Position numbers and translations under genes: made by a program | Notes under the pieces: generated by a model | Database searches by the model: none | Told to the model about the DNA's origin: nothing | Seen by the model: the letters and a program-made list of their open reading frames with translations, nothing else | Part shown: piece by piece, positions 1 to 25,785 of the stretch | How positions within the stretch are numbered: the first letter of the stretch is position 1 | Layout of the letters: each line of letters starts with the position of its first letter | NCBI GenBank assembly: GCA_963576565.1 | Contig: OY755042.1 | Coordinates: 6,844,372-6,908,371, forward strand | Reading direction: 5' to 3' | Length of the DNA: 64,000 bases | DNA from: Aspidapion aeneum | Taxonomy: Eukaryota; Arthropoda; Insecta; Coleoptera; Brentidae

Positions 1-41
1 TTGGTCGTTACAGACAGACATACGGACAGACAGACAGACAT

Positions 42-81
<40 letters not shown>

Positions 82-219
82 CAAGACAAAAAAGTTTCAA
101 AATCATCTGAAACGCAAAGATATATAAAAAATTTTGAAATCCGAGCAACTTTTTTTTTCTCGAAAAAATTAGGATCACCATAGCTCACACTACTATAGTA
201 TAGTAGTAGTGTGAGCTAA
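1..219. repeat. Right end of a GACA/hairpin foldback element (cut by window edge)
   Basis: Contains a (GACA)n run (about 25-83), then sequence matching 12905-13037 nearly base for base. It ends in a terminal hairpin at about 183-218 (GCTCACAC...GTGTGAGC around ACTATAGTATAGT). It is a second copy of the element at 11195-13037, with the left part outside the window. Confidence 0.8.
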
Positions 220-1020
220 TAATATAGATTATCAAACTCTTCCAAAGTATGTGATATATATATCCCAGCATTCTTAAGCATTTATTGTAAATATATTCAA
301 TGTGTAAACCAAATTCAATTTTCTGATCAAAAATAATACCTAGATCTTTGATCTGAGTAACACCATTTAAGATTGTAGAATTTAAGGAATAATAAAAAAT
401 TACTGGTTTTTAAATTCTATAAAACCGCATAATATTACATTTACTTATATTTAGGAACAATTTGTTAAAAATCACTTAACTATTACACCGAACCGAACCG
501 TAACACAACAAGCACCTCTCATTCTAAACCTTTTTGGAGAGAGATCATCGCTCTGCTCTGCAAGATTTCACTTTCCAATGATAAAACGCAAACACACCGT
601 TTTTTTTTTGGATTTTTATCTCAAAAGAAATGTGAACAAAATTCACATCTTCGCAAAAAACAAATTTGACAAGTTTTATGAGTTTTATCGATGTTTTGAT
701 CGATGTTCACATCAAGTGCTTGACAAATTCAAATTCCAAAATATATACTATAATCTTTGTCCAAAAGACATTTAAAGACACGCAGGATACAGGGCTTAAC
801 GGTGCATTTTCTGTTGTGATAGCGCCATCGCGGAGCTGTTGTCCTAAACTAAAAGTACCGGGTGTGGCGCTAAAAATATTTGGCGGGAAAGCTGATTTGT
901 CATTACAATTTTTTAATTGGTATACTGTGGTCAGTTCAGTGAATCTCTCGAGTCGTTTATTGTACGTGAACGGTATGGTTTCCAATGTCGATTTGGACTT
1001 TTTGACCTTAAGTTTGGCAG
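220..1020. other. No gene recognised
   Basis: AT-rich sequence. Open frames on both strands (666-1118 plus, 707-1042 minus) resemble no family except for the last part of the plus frame, which is listed as a Harbinger relic. Confidence 0.5.
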
Positions 1021-1023
1021 TAT

Positions 1024-1245
1024 CCAGCCAAAAGAAAGCCAAGACAAAAGAAAAGAGGAGGAGACGCTGGTCGAAAGAGTGGTATAAACTGAGAAGCCGC
1101 TTTACCCATGAACATTAACTAAAAGTTATACAAGATACTGAACCAGATGATTACAAAAATTTTCTTTGAAAGGATCATAACAGTTTTGATACATTGTTAG
1201 TATTAATTCGGTCAGACATGTCTCAACTCTGGGTGATCACGATAC
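1024..1245 (+). pseudogene. PIF/Harbinger nuclease N-terminal relic
   Basis: The frame reads a basic stretch followed by RRRRWSKEWY, then FTHEH, a stop, LKVIQDTEPDDYKNFL, a stop, and KDHNSFDTLLVLIRSDMS. This matches the N-terminal region of PIF/Harbinger (ALP1-like) transposases and aligns with the better preserved copy at 4978-5499, which reads LLKELRENDPDDFKNYLGMD in the same order. Two in-frame stops (after FTHEH and after KNFL) and loss of all downstream catalytic sequence show it is dead. The identification rests on that internal comparison plus family memory. Confidence 0.6.
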
Positions 1246-1492
1246 AGCTCTATTAAAAGCACAACAAAGTCTTTATTCGCGATGTTTTCGGAGTCATTAC
1301 CGTGGCTGTCAAGTAACTGGCCAAACGATTGTCAATCGCTTAATCAGACCCATCAAGGTGCTTCAATTAAAAATCCTTCAATCGTCGTCAATCCATTGAT
1401 CAATCGTTTCCGACACGATCAAATAATGCATCAATGAGACCGATTGTCAATCGTGATTGTCAATTTAATTGATCGTCTCGGGGGCACTGAAA
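1246..1492. other. No gene; GATTGTCAATCG-like motifs
   Basis: A few dispersed copies of GATTGTCAATCG or close variants in both orientations (about 1328-1470). No coding signal. Confidence 0.4.
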
Positions 1493-1524
1493 GGATAGGT
1501 TGCCTGGTAACTCCATGGTCGAAG

Positions 1525-1579
1525 TAAAGTCACTATATCACGAAGTTCCTTCTTAGTAATAACTGATATAGTGACCTTA
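1525..1579. mobile_element. Micro-hairpin MITE, copy 1 (55 bp)
   Basis: Imperfect hairpin starting TAAAGTCACTATATCACGAAG and ending GATATAGTGACCTTA. It is flanked by an 8-bp direct repeat GGTCGAAG (1517-1524 and 1580-1587). The sister arm of the host foldback (near 3101-3110) has a single copy of the 8-mer, proving insertion. Same family as 38134-38178 and 17431-17458. Confidence 0.85.
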
Positions 1580-1712
1580 GGTCGAAGTGGCGTGAGAGGT
1601 GACAGCGCGTCATTTGGAGTGCCACGATTTGATTAGATCTTTGATGGTCTATTTTTTACATTTATGAGGTTTTTTCGGACTATATTTATTTAAAACTATA
1701 AATACTTGTTCT

Positions 1713-2435
1713 CCCAGGTAGCAAGGTCACGTTTTTTAAACGTCAAAAATAGGTCATTATTAATGACCATTGACGTCTCTAACCTGACGTGTAAATGACT
1801 TTTAAATGACGTTCAAAAGACACCCAAAATGACGTCATTTTTAGACGTGTTAAAGACGTCAGCAATATGACGTATTTGGGACCAAATCAGAACATCAGAC
1901 ACACAGACACAAACCTATTTATGACTTTTTTTAAACTCGTCTGAATATATGAAATATTCCCTACAGTTGAGAACAATGAAGGAAACTTAGACACGGAAGG
2001 TGACTCTTCTGTGACTTAGACCTGGAAGTATTGGAACAGGTACAGCGGTGTTCGTCTGTAAGCTAAAGATCAAAATAGACCTATACCTAGACTTACACAT
2101 CTCCACCTTGAAGCGAAAGAAGCCTCGAAGTTTGTATTGATTTAATATTTTTTATTTTACATACGTACCCCCACATTCCGTATAAATTCGGTCAAGTACT
2201 GACTGGGGCACCATCTATGTAAGTATGAGTGTATGTCCCTTGGACAAAGTGTGCAGTGTGGGTAGTGACCAATTTATGACGTTTTTCAGACGTCAAAAAC
2301 TACACTACGAAAAGACGTCAAGTAACTGATGCCTTAAAGACAACACTTTTTGGTAGATGACCTGCTGGTCATCCAAATGTTCACTTTTCGACGAAAGAAA
2401 AAAAGACGTCATTTGATGACCCCTTGCTACCTGGG
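1713..2435. mobile_element. TGACGTCA-rich foldback inserted in the 1493-3130 element
   Basis: Ends CCCAGGTAGCAAGG and CCTTGCTACCTGGG are perfect inverted repeats. The flanks GTTCT / CTAGTT against the uninterrupted sister arm (GTTCTAGTT) imply a 2-bp CT duplication. The interior near both ends is packed with GACGTC/TGACGTCA-like motifs (about 1740-1870 and 2275-2415). No coding frame seen. Confidence 0.75.
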
Positions 2436-3134
2436 CTAGTTCACTTACACTTTCTACTTGTAGTTATTTTAACGGAGTAAAAGCTTCTCAAGACATTGTG
2501 CCTTTGCGATATTTGGTATAAGATAAGTTTCATATTTGAGTTCGTTGATTTATTTTATGAATATTGTTAAATGTTATTAGAAAAATAACAAAACATATTT
2601 GCATTTAAATCAATTTGCGTCTAGGTTATCTTATTTTCATTCGCGTGGTATGAGCAAGGTTACCTGGTAGTTTTCTGGCCAATCAGAGCCAGTTTTTGAA
2701 GCGGGAAATGACGTCACCCGGATTGCCCATTTAAATAAAAAGCATTTAATATAGTAGGAAATCTTCTTGTTTTCCTCTATTGATTTAAATGTAAATATGT
2801 TTTGTTATTTTTCTTAAAGTGTCTAGAATAACAATATTCTTAAATTGCATCAACTAACTTAAATATAAAACATTCCTTATACCAAATATCTTAAAGGAAA
2901 CATGTCTTGGAAAGCTTTTAGTCCGTTAAAATAACTACAAGTAGAAAGTACAAGTAAACTAGAACAAGTATTTATGGTTTTTAAATAAATATAGTCCGAA
3001 AAAAAACACCACAAATGCAAAAAATAAACCAACATGTAAACAAAGGGCTCTAATTAAATCGTGGCACTCCAAATGACGCGATGTCACCTCTCACGCCGCT
3101 TCGACCATGGAGTTACCAGGCAATATATCCTCTA

Positions 3135-3698
3135 CCAGGGCTATCAAAACGGACGGGCCACGATTCTCCACTTTGTTGACGTCACATCCGTGGCTGATTT
3201 TTTTTTGATGGTCACGTTACGACACAGCTGATTGTCTTTAAAATATTGAAGTTGGAATGACGGTTCATGAATATTTAATTTTTTTTTAAATAACGCCGTT
3301 TTTGAGATTGTTTTTACTTTACCCTGGCAGAACAATTTTTTTTTAATGTTTAGTAATCCTTAATTTTTCATAGCCGTTCATTAGCTCACACAAAAATTAA
3401 GTTTAAAGCAGAAGCGAATTTGACAATTACAGATGGCATGTGGTACATGGCGGGTAATTTGAATGCAAAATCTTGAAGATTTTAACCTTTTAATCATGTT
3501 GCTTCGTAACGAACCTTTGGGGGAATATCGGGATGGTGTCTGAGAATATTTCACTGAAATTTTGCGGAAATCTGTAGTGCCATTTTGAAAATATCATAAA
3601 AAAACGTCTGACCTCCCATAAGACCCAATGTAAAATTCAGCCCCGGGAGAACAGCTGATTTTTTCAGGGTCGTGGCCTCATTTTTGTGTTGGCCTTGC
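3135..3698. repeat. Partial copy (right arm) of the 36803-38099 foldback
   Basis: Runs from CCAGGGCTATCAAAACGGAC to GTGTTGGCCTTGC, colinear with 37490-38099 with small deletions. The left arm is missing. Confidence 0.85.
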
Positions 3699-4149
3699 CT
3701 CTACTAACAGACCTTGTTATGAGTATATTTCTTTATTAAAAATTAGCAACGGAAAATTAATAAGGCCTCCCATCACAGAGGGTCCAATCATAACCACCTG
3801 TGTATTAGACATGTATTTATACCGGGGGTGCGGTCCAGTAAAATAAATTCAGTATTAAAATCAACATTTTGATTTTATCTGTGTGTTTATCATTTCATTA
3901 TTTTAGGTTTTTATCCTAATCATTTTTATTATTTATATATTTAATTATAAAAAAACATATAATTACAAACATTCAAAGTGCATATCACATTGTCAATAAC
4001 TTATTAACTATTTCTTAAACAAAGTATTAATTTTGAGCAAATAAAATAAAAAACGCTTGGAAACGTCAATTTTGTGAAATTTTCCAAAATAATACATTTT
4101 TGAGCTATTTATATTTAAATTGTTGTGGTATCGTTTCTCTGAATCATAG
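3699..4149. other. No gene recognised
   Basis: AT-rich; no coding or RNA signal seen. Confidence 0.4.
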
Positions 4150-4420
4150 AGGAGAAACCAACCACTTATCTTATGGCAACGTTTCATGTATTCAATAACA
4201 CTTTATAAAGCCATGAAAAGGCAAGAAACAATGTAAAAACATGTAGCATAAGGGAAATTTATTTTATTTATTTATTTTGTTCTTTCCCTATATTTTTAGA
4301 AATATTTCTTAATAAAAAGTTTTTAATACGAAAAATTGCTGGCTTTTCAGGGCAAGATACAGTGTAATTGAATACATGAAACGTTGCCATAAGATAAGTG
4401 ATTGTTTTTTCCTCTTCCCA
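4150..4420. repeat. Palindromic repeat
   Basis: CACTTATCTTATGGCAACGT plus the following TTCATGTATTCAAT at about 4163-4197 is repeated as its complement at about 4367-4402. The two halves are separated by a spacer. A diverged related half-copy lies at 43895-43980, next to the hAT element. Confidence 0.65.
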
Positions 4421-4977
4421 TAACCAACGAGATATTTCTGGAAAAATTTTTGGGGGGGGGGGGTTGCGCATAAATCTATCCATTTTAATCTTAATTTTGG
4501 GTGAAAATTCATGGGGGTGCGGTCATGTAAGCAAGGGAAGCATTGCTACCCGTAAGAAATCAGACATAATAACTAATAAAACTTGACTGTAGGAGTAAGT
4601 AAGGTCAGATTGTATCAGAAGCAATATATTTTGCGCATATCTATGTACTAGAAAAGCGACATCTTATGTAATATACCTATTTGTTTATAATAAAAGACAA
4701 CCATGTACGCAGTTGTCTTTGATCAAGGCATCTTTTTAGACTATATTGTGTATCCATTTGGATACGCAGGCCTTCAGATTGGATGCCCAGTAAACAGGAA
4801 ATGGATACCCACTTTTGGGCCTTGGCCTTTTAAAAATATAATTAGGATTTGATACCTAAAATACAGGGTGTAATTTAAATAGCCGGCCATACACACAGAG
4901 GTTGATCCGCCCGGTTGGAACGGCGCGGTTCAAACTGGCGGATTTGTCTTTCAATTAGTGGACATTCCAGGCGCCAG
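4421..4977. other. Repeat debris, poly-G run and CAGGGTG transposon-like end
   Basis: A G12 tract lies near 4452. ACAGGGTGTAATTT at about 4863 is a mariner-type terminus motif. A GC-rich inverted CCGCC/GGCGG stretch follows (4906-4945). No gene. Confidence 0.35.
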
Positions 4978-5499
4978 TTATAGCCGGTAGAGATTTATCA
5001 GTTCAGACCGGCGGGCGAAACTTGTGGGTTCCGCGCTCGATATTTTAACCGGCGCAGACTTGTCTGTCAGTTTACACTGTGCCAGGGATAACAGACCGTT
5101 CATATAGTCTCTCTTTAATTTATTGAACATTATGGCACATGTTTCCGGAATGATATAACCAAGTGCCTGTGCAGAAATTCCCACTGAAAATGTCAGATCT
5201 TCATGTCATCTTCGCGTGGCAAGGAAACGAAGGGCAGCATTTAATCGCTGTTCTGGTCCAATGGCTTTTCTCAATTGGGTATCTTGTTTCGTATCTCTTA
5301 CCAAATTTAATAAAAGGTCATACGTGTTAATATCCATTCCTAAATAATTTTTAAAATCGTCTGGATCATTTTCTCTTAACTCTTTTAATAGAAGGTCATG
5401 GCTAAATAGTTTTCTCTTAAGCAAATAACTCTTAACCCACTTGGAACGTCTCTTTTTTACACCAATATGCATTATTTCCATATTCTTAATCATTCCCAT
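4978..5499 (-). pseudogene. PIF/Harbinger (ALP1-like) transposase fragment
   Basis: Minus-strand frame with the N-terminal region of a PIF/Harbinger nuclease: a basic start, LLKELRENDPDDFKNYLGMD, LRKAIGPEQRLNAALRFLAT, then GISAQALGYIIPETC. In this family these segments precede the DDE nuclease. A TGA (5206-5208) interrupts the frame just after the LRFLAT segment, and reading continues in the same frame beyond it. After about 130 aligned residues the homology stops and the frame enters unrelated DNA, so the catalytic domain is absent. It is a 3'-truncated, inactive relic. Confidence 0.75.
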
Positions 5500-6275
5500 A
5501 CACAGAGCCTGCTTCTTTTTAGTACGAAACAGTAGTCCGCAGGGAATTACATCCCTAATTTTAAAAAAGGGCGTATATCATGAAATTTACCAAAATCATT
5601 TTTATGTTTTATCGGTTTTTTTTTAAATACCAGATCTTATGATTTTTACACATTTGCGACAAAAGAAGATGTTCTCATTGACTTGTCCTTCATGTCTTGG
5701 TACCTTTATGTGTTGACACTTATTTCTTTATTTTTTTTTACATTTATTTTATAACGTTATTTTTGTTTTGTTTATTTTTTTTAAACAGAGAAAAATCTGT
5801 AGTTATTTATTTGGGTTTATTTGAATTAATTTTATATTTTATTATTAATTGTTTATGGTAAGCAACCCCCACTACTGTAGGCAACTGTTTATTTAGTCTA
5901 AAAAATATATTTGGAAAAGCCCATTGTATACAGTTAAATTACTTATTGAGCTAGACATATTTTTTTTAAATAGCCGCCTTGAAAGAAAAATAAATGTGTT
6001 TGTGGAAATCCTTAAATCAAACAAAAATGTTGAACATTCGTTTTTCTCACTCAGTAAACAATAATTAGAGTGAGTAAAAATTATTTTTGATTATAAAAAC
6101 TTAAAACTGACTTTTTCTAGTTGACCTTCTTAAAGGCGGGCATCCCCTCTCTCACCCTTCTCAAAAGTGCTCTCTTACAGTATTTTCCCAATTATTTGCA
6201 AACTTTTAACTTGGCAAAAAGTTACAATTATTAAGGCTGATGAAAAGTCCTCTCTAACGATGTATAACACGCTCC
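5500..6275. other. No gene recognised
   Basis: Very AT-rich; no coding or RNA signal. Confidence 0.4.
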
Positions 6276-6286
6276 CCTTACATTAG

Positions 6287-7091
6287 GGCTTTAAAATAGC
6301 GTCGTTCAAAATAGCGAGTAATGAAATAGAGTGTAACAAAATAGCGCTGTTTTAAAATAGTGTGTAACGAAATACCTCTGGTATGAAATAGCACTAGTAA
6401 CAAAATAGCGCCAGTATCAAAATAGCGCGTAATGAAATAGCGCCAGTAACAAAATAGTGCGTAATGAAATAGCGCTGTTTTAAAATAGCGTGTTATAAAA
6501 TAGCGCCAGTATCAAAATAGCGAAATTACAAAAAGCATCCTTAAAAACAGCAACTGTTTGACTAAGAGGTCTCTTTCTAACATATTAAAAAAAAAAACTT
6601 CCCTGACTTCTTTTGCGGGATCCTAGCGGGTGTGAAACAAAACTGAACCGAACCGAACTGAATCGAAGTATCGGTTTAGTTCGGTTTGGTTTCACAACCT
6701 CTAGGATGCAGCTTCGGTTCGGTTCAGTTCCGTTCCGTTCGGTTCGGTTCGGTTCGGTTCGATTCGGTTTTGTTTCACACCCGCTAGGATCCTGCGAAAG
6801 AAGTCAGGGAAGTTTTTTTATGAAAAAATATGTTAGAAAGATTTTAACACAGCGCTATTTTAAACTGGCGCCGTTTTAAACCAGCGCTATTTTAAACTAG
6901 CGCTATTTTGATACTAGCGCTATTTCGTTACGCGCTATTTTAATACTGGCGCTATTTTATTCCGCGCTGTTTTGATACTAGCGCTATTTCGTTACTAGCG
7001 CTATTTTAAAACAGTGCTATTTAGTCGAGCGCTATTTTAAAACAGCGCTCAAACAATACCGCTATTTTGAACGACGCTATTCGAACCAGAG
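6287..7091. mobile_element. AAAATAGCG-iterated foldback element
   Basis: Left half is an irregular array of AAAATAGCG-type units (spacers such as CCAGTA, CGTAATG, CTGTTTT). The right half is the complementary CGCTATTTT array. The direct repeat CCTTACATTAG flanks it (6276-6286 and 7092-7102), consistent with a target duplication of about 8 bp plus chance matches. No coding capacity. Confidence 0.75.
6588..6818. repeat. TTCGG-pentamer inverted core
   Basis: Inner palindrome with arms containing CTTCCCTGACTTCTTTTGCG and GGATCCTAGCGGGTGTGAAA, followed by GAACC/GGTTC pentamers (about 6637-6665 and 6714-6765). The same core motif recurs at 18475-18705, showing a shared family. Confidence 0.7.
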
Positions 7092-7399
7092 CCTTACATT
7101 AGTGGCTCACCTTTTATAGGCATTTAAATAAATGAGAGGTGTGGAAAAAACTATATATTTTTTTTTAATTTTCTTAAATTTTACTGTCCTACATGTCCGG
7201 TTTTAAAACGTATTTTTAAAGCTGAAGAAATTTCCTTTCCAACGATGTACATCGCTTCCGCCTCAACGCAGCAGTAGATCTTGCATAGACGCCCCAACAA
7301 TAGTCAAATTTATCAAATACCAAATTGCAAATAATGCAAGGACCCAAAACTATAAACAACAAGTGAAATTAAAGAAAGAAAAATAAGAAAAAAGTTTTC

Positions 7400-7471
7400 T
7401 GCTTCGGCCGGGGATCGAACCCGGGACCTCTTGCTATCTAGGCAAACATTCTACCACTGAACCACCGAAGC
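7400..7471 (-). tRNA. tRNA-Gly-like gene with AGA in the anticodon position
   Basis: Cloverleaf folds without gaps: acceptor GCTTCGG/CCGAAGC, D arm GTTC-AGTGGTA-GAAT, anticodon stem TTTGC/GCAAG, short variable region AGGTC, T arm CCGGG-TTCGATC-CCCGG, discriminator A. A box (TGGTTCAGTGG) and B box (GGTTCGATCCC) are intact, and a T6 Pol III terminator lies about 5 bp downstream (7388-7395, as A on plus). The body matches eukaryotic tRNA-Gly. However, the loop CTAGATA places AGA at 34-36, which would decode Ser UCU, and a T at position 37, which is normally a purine. Ser tRNAs have a long variable arm, so this is a Gly-bodied oddity: pseudogene, chimeric tRNA, or a mutated Gly tRNA. No intron. 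Confidence 0.8.
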
Positions 7472-8177
7472 CATACACAAATTTTTCGGAAAACTTCTTC
7501 CTATGCAGGCTGCGGTGTCTCAATACAAGAACGAGAGACTCTCAGGGTATTAACAGGATATTTTTTTTCTTAATGTTGTATTGTCATGACATCTGAAGTT
7601 AAATAAAAGCTTGTACAAATAAAGAAATATATTCGGTATAATATGTAGATTGTGGATACTACATATTTAAAAAACATATCTAAAAATAATTTATAAATCT
7701 TGGTTGTAATGTAAAAAAAAAATTATTGTTACCTTTTGTAAATACAATTTAAATGCATTACTTACTAAAGTTATCATAGTTATTTCCTGATTTTGGATTA
7801 CCGACTTCCGAGTGATTACTGAATACTAAAATATTCGAAGGAATCAAAATTATCAAATTAACGAAAGTAATCATTTAATTTTCGGATCGGTATTCGTTAC
7901 TTCGTGATTTGTCGAGTACCGAGTACTCGAGTACCAAATGGTTACTTTTTCAACACCTTTAATGGTCGCGGACTATTTTACTGCATTAGTACGTTTTTAA
8001 AACAAATTTTTTATCTATACCTTTAACAATAGGAAGTGATTTATTAAAAAATATAAAGATTTTATTACCTGCATTACAAAACAGCAATTAGTATTTAAAA
8101 TAACATTAGGTGGGCAAAATGTTATTTGTCCTTTCAGCGACCTTAAAAAAATCATCATCAAAATAGCAAAAATATAA
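7472..8177. other. No gene recognised
   Basis: AT-rich spacer between the tRNA and the 3' end of the carrier gene. GAGTACCGAGTACTCGAGTAC (7915-7935) is a short inverted motif. Confidence 0.4.
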
Positions 8178-8183
8178 TTTATT
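8178..8183 (-). terminator. Poly(A) signal of the carrier gene
   Basis: AATAAA on the minus strand, about 68 bp downstream of the carrier stop codon. Confidence 0.6.
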
Positions 8184-8250
8184 TTAATTTAACAAAAATA
8201 AATTGTTTTAACAACAATAAGATATACAACAAGAAGAAAAACATAACTTT

Positions 8251-22912
<14,662 letters not shown>

Positions 22913-22929
22913 TTGGATTAATTTTAATT

Positions 22930-23242
22930 CTTATACCTAAAATTATTCCAGAATTTATTTATTGAAAGAATGTGCTACATATAATCAAATTTACGTTACA
23001 TATTTTGTCTACGCATTTACTACTATGTACTGTTTGCATCTGCTTTTTCAATATAGACTTTGTAATCCATGCAGACAATGTACATAGTTTTAATATTTCT
23101 ATAAACATTTGGATTTAAGCAATCTGCAGTTTGCTTAACTTTAATTTATAGCAAATAAAAATTAGTTCTCGCTAGCAGGCACTATAAGCCGTCAATACAG
23201 CATGGTAAAAAGCTATAGGATTGATAGAGTGCTTGCTGTGCC
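22930..23242. other. Upstream of the carrier gene
   Basis: Expected promoter/5'-UTR side of the carrier. TTTTAG just upstream of the ATG could be a splice acceptor. No clear core promoter motif. Confidence 0.3.
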
Positions 23243-23760
23243 AAGGCCAACACAAAAATAGAGGCCACGACCCTAAAAAAATCAGCTGTTCTCCCGGGGC
23301 TGAATTTTACATTGGGTCTTATGGGAGGTCAGACGTTTTTTTATGATATTTTCAAAATGGCACTACAGATTTTCGCAAAATTTCAGTGAAATATTCTCAG
23401 ACACCATCCCGATATTCCACCAAAGGTTTGTAAGGAAGCAACATGATTAAAAGGTTAAAATCTTCAAGATTTAGCATTTCTTATTTTGAATTCAAATTAC
23501 CCGCCATGTACCACATGCCAACTGTTATATTTGACATGTATTTGACTTTGTCATCTGTGATTGTCACATTTGCTTCTGCTTTAAACTGAATTATTGTGTG
23601 AGCTAATGAAGCGGCTATGAAAAATTAAGGATTACTATACATTTTAAAAATATTGTTCTGCCAGAATAAAGTAAAAACAATCTCAAAAACGGCGTTATTT
23701 TAAAAAAAATTAAATATTCATGAACCGTCATTCCAACTTCAATATTTTAAAGACAATCAG
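23243..23760. repeat. Partial copy (left arm) of the 36803-38099 foldback
   Basis: AAGGCCAACACAAAAATAGA through CTTCAATATTTTAAAGACAA is colinear with 36803-37319 at high identity. The right arm is absent. Confidence 0.85.
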
Positions 23761-23792
23761 CGTTTGAGGGAAGGGATATGTTAATTTTTGCC

Positions 23793-24073
23793 ACAAATGC
23801 AATGGTGGAGAGGCACCTTCTGTACGTGAGATGAGAAAGGAAATAGAACGGCGCGAAACTACGATTTGTGCCGCAGCAGAAACTTTGCCTTCCTGTTCCA
23901 GTAAGGCAATTGCCAATAATGTGGGCGATGATATTTCACCCGGAATATTTTAAAACGAAATGGGTATCGAAATTTTAAGTAAAGAAACGCAAGAAATATT
24001 TTCAGATGATCAGTTGCGAAGAATGGGGTTTTGTGAAATCATGACTGATAATGATACCATGATTGAAAAAGTG
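23793..24073 (+). other. Coding-like fragment, unrecognised
   Basis: Open frame FCHKCNGGEAPSVREMRKEI, then ERRETTICAAAETLPSCSSK and so on, a TAA, then in the same frame NEMGIEILSKETQEIFSDDQ, LRRMGFCEIMTDNDTMIEK ending at a GTGAGT donor-like site (24071-24076). Composition is less AT-rich than the flanks. It could be a captured exon or a degraded transposon ORF; no family recognised. Confidence 0.25.
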
Positions 24074-24237
24074 AGTCAGCATGAACATTGTGTTTTAAAA
24101 TACTTGTTTTACAAATAAAAGTTCGTTTCCAATACATAACCGTCACAATATTTCCGTTGGTCGTTACTGGTCGGGGAAAAATGAACATTTGCATACTGCA
24201 GAACGGACTGTGATTTCATGAACAAGAAGAAGAAGAG

Positions 24238-25360
24238 CAAAGTGGGTTTCGTGCAGGCAGATCTTGTAGTGATAATGTTTTTTGTCTTACACAAGTAATT
24301 GAGAAAAGGAGCGCCAGAAATATAGAGACTCATGTTACCTTTGTGGACCTACAAAAAGCATATGATACCGTTCCAGTAGAAAAATTGTGGACAGTGTTAG
24401 AGCATCATACATACATAAAAGCGATAAAAGAACTATACAAAGGGTCAAAATCTAAAATTAAAATTGGAAATCGACTGTCAAAAGAACCTGGTAACAAAAC
24501 GCTTAAGACAGGTATGTTGTATCTCTCCAACTCTTTTTAAAATATATATCGCAGTAGCTCCAAAAAACTGGAAACTTAAAGTGCACGGCATGGGAATACA
24601 ACTTAACGACCGATTTACCATATACACACTACAGTTTGCTGACGACCAAGTAATTGTAGCTAATGATAAAGAAGACAGAGAAGATATGATGAGAAAGTTA
24701 ATGGAAGAATACCAAAAGTGGGGATTAACAGTGAACGTGGACAAGACACAGTACTTATGTATTGGAAACGAATCCAGTGAGTTAGACCTAGACAATGGAC
24801 AAGTAATATCTCCATTCAATGAGTATGTATACTTGGGTGTCACATTTGATAAGACAGGAACAGCCTGTAAAGAAAAAAGAATAGTAAAAGCAAAAAAGGT
24901 TAATGGCTGTCTTAACAGTATTTTATGGAGCAGAGAGATAAAAAAGAATGTAAAATTTAACATATATGAAACAATGGTGAAAAGCACGCTGTTGTATGGA
25001 ATAGAGACGGAAAAATACAAAACAAAAATGGAAAGTGTCGAGATGGATGCAAAAAGAAGATGATCTAGAACAGATCACATAAGAAATGAGATCATAAAAG
25101 AAAGAATGGGAATCGAGGAAAGCATAACGGATGACATCACTAAAAGGCAACTGATATGGTACGTCCATGTACAACGGATGAACGACGAAAGATTACCAAA
25201 GCGGGTCCTAGAATGACAAACAGAAAAAGAGGGCGTCCTAAACTAGAATGGCAACAGTCAGTCCAAAGATCAATGAGTCAAAAAAATCTGACAGTAGATG
25301 ATTATCAGGATCGAAGGAGGTGGAGAATAGGCGTCGGACAACGTAGAAAAACGTTCTAAA
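24238..25360 (+). pseudogene. LINE reverse transcriptase fragment
   Basis: 5'-truncated. QSGFRAGRSCSDNVFCLTQV (RT block 2), THVTFVDLQKAYDTVP (block A), a frameshift near 24515, LQFADDQVIVAND (block C, FADD box), LTVNVDKTQYLCIG, YVYLGVTFDKTG, MVKSTLLYGIET, then the C-terminal RQLIWYVHVQRMNDERLPK motif. Frameshifts at about 24515 and 25063 and stops after 25214 inactivate it. It ends in an ATA/AAT-rich tail (25364-25386). It is the same LINE type as 33607-34455; the clade is not resolved by eye. Confidence 0.85.
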
Positions 25361-25785
25361 CCGACATAATAGTAATAATAATAAATTAGCAAACTAATAG
25401 TATTGTTATCGCTGATTAAGATGATTAAAATAAAAAAACAAACAAAAACGTGGTATTTCTTTATCTCTTGACCTAGCAACGTTTTTGTATTTGTTTGTCT
25501 GTCTGTCTCTAATAAAATTAGGATGAGGGGGGAAGTAATTCCGATCGAGTGTCTACCAACGTATGTTTGGACAAGCATGGTGCAAAACTTCAAACTGGAA
25601 GCCGGAATTAAAATATTTTAACAACGTTTGTAACTAAATCCACGGACTAAATAGGCAAACAAATACAAAAGTTTTTTTAAGTGTCCATTAGTAGAAACCA
25701 TGGTAATTATTTTCATAGTTATTTGACAACCATACACGACTATATAAGAATTATATCTCAACTGTCGAAGCTTGAGATAACAGTG

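Larger units (their letters stand above)
1493..3130. repeat. Foldback element (about 1.6 kb, nested insertions in left arm)
   Basis: The left arm (GGATAGGTTGCCTGGTAACT, running inward to about 2630) is complementary to the right arm (about 2770-3130, ending AGTTACCAGGCAATATATCC). The left arm is interrupted by two insertions (1525-1579 and 1713-2435). The right arm lacks both, so it records the empty sites. No transposase frame; non-autonomous. Confidence 0.8.

Noticed and set aside
1..183. 60-codon plus frame with repeated TDRQ
   Set aside because: It is the translation of a GACA microsatellite in a foldback arm and starts at a non-ATG codon.
6613..6879. 88-codon plus frame rich in RFGSVRFG
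   Set aside because: Translation of TTCGG pentamers in an inverted repeat; no independent coding evidence.
24478..25020. 180-codon minus frame
   Set aside because: Antisense shadow of the LINE reverse transcriptase on the plus strand.
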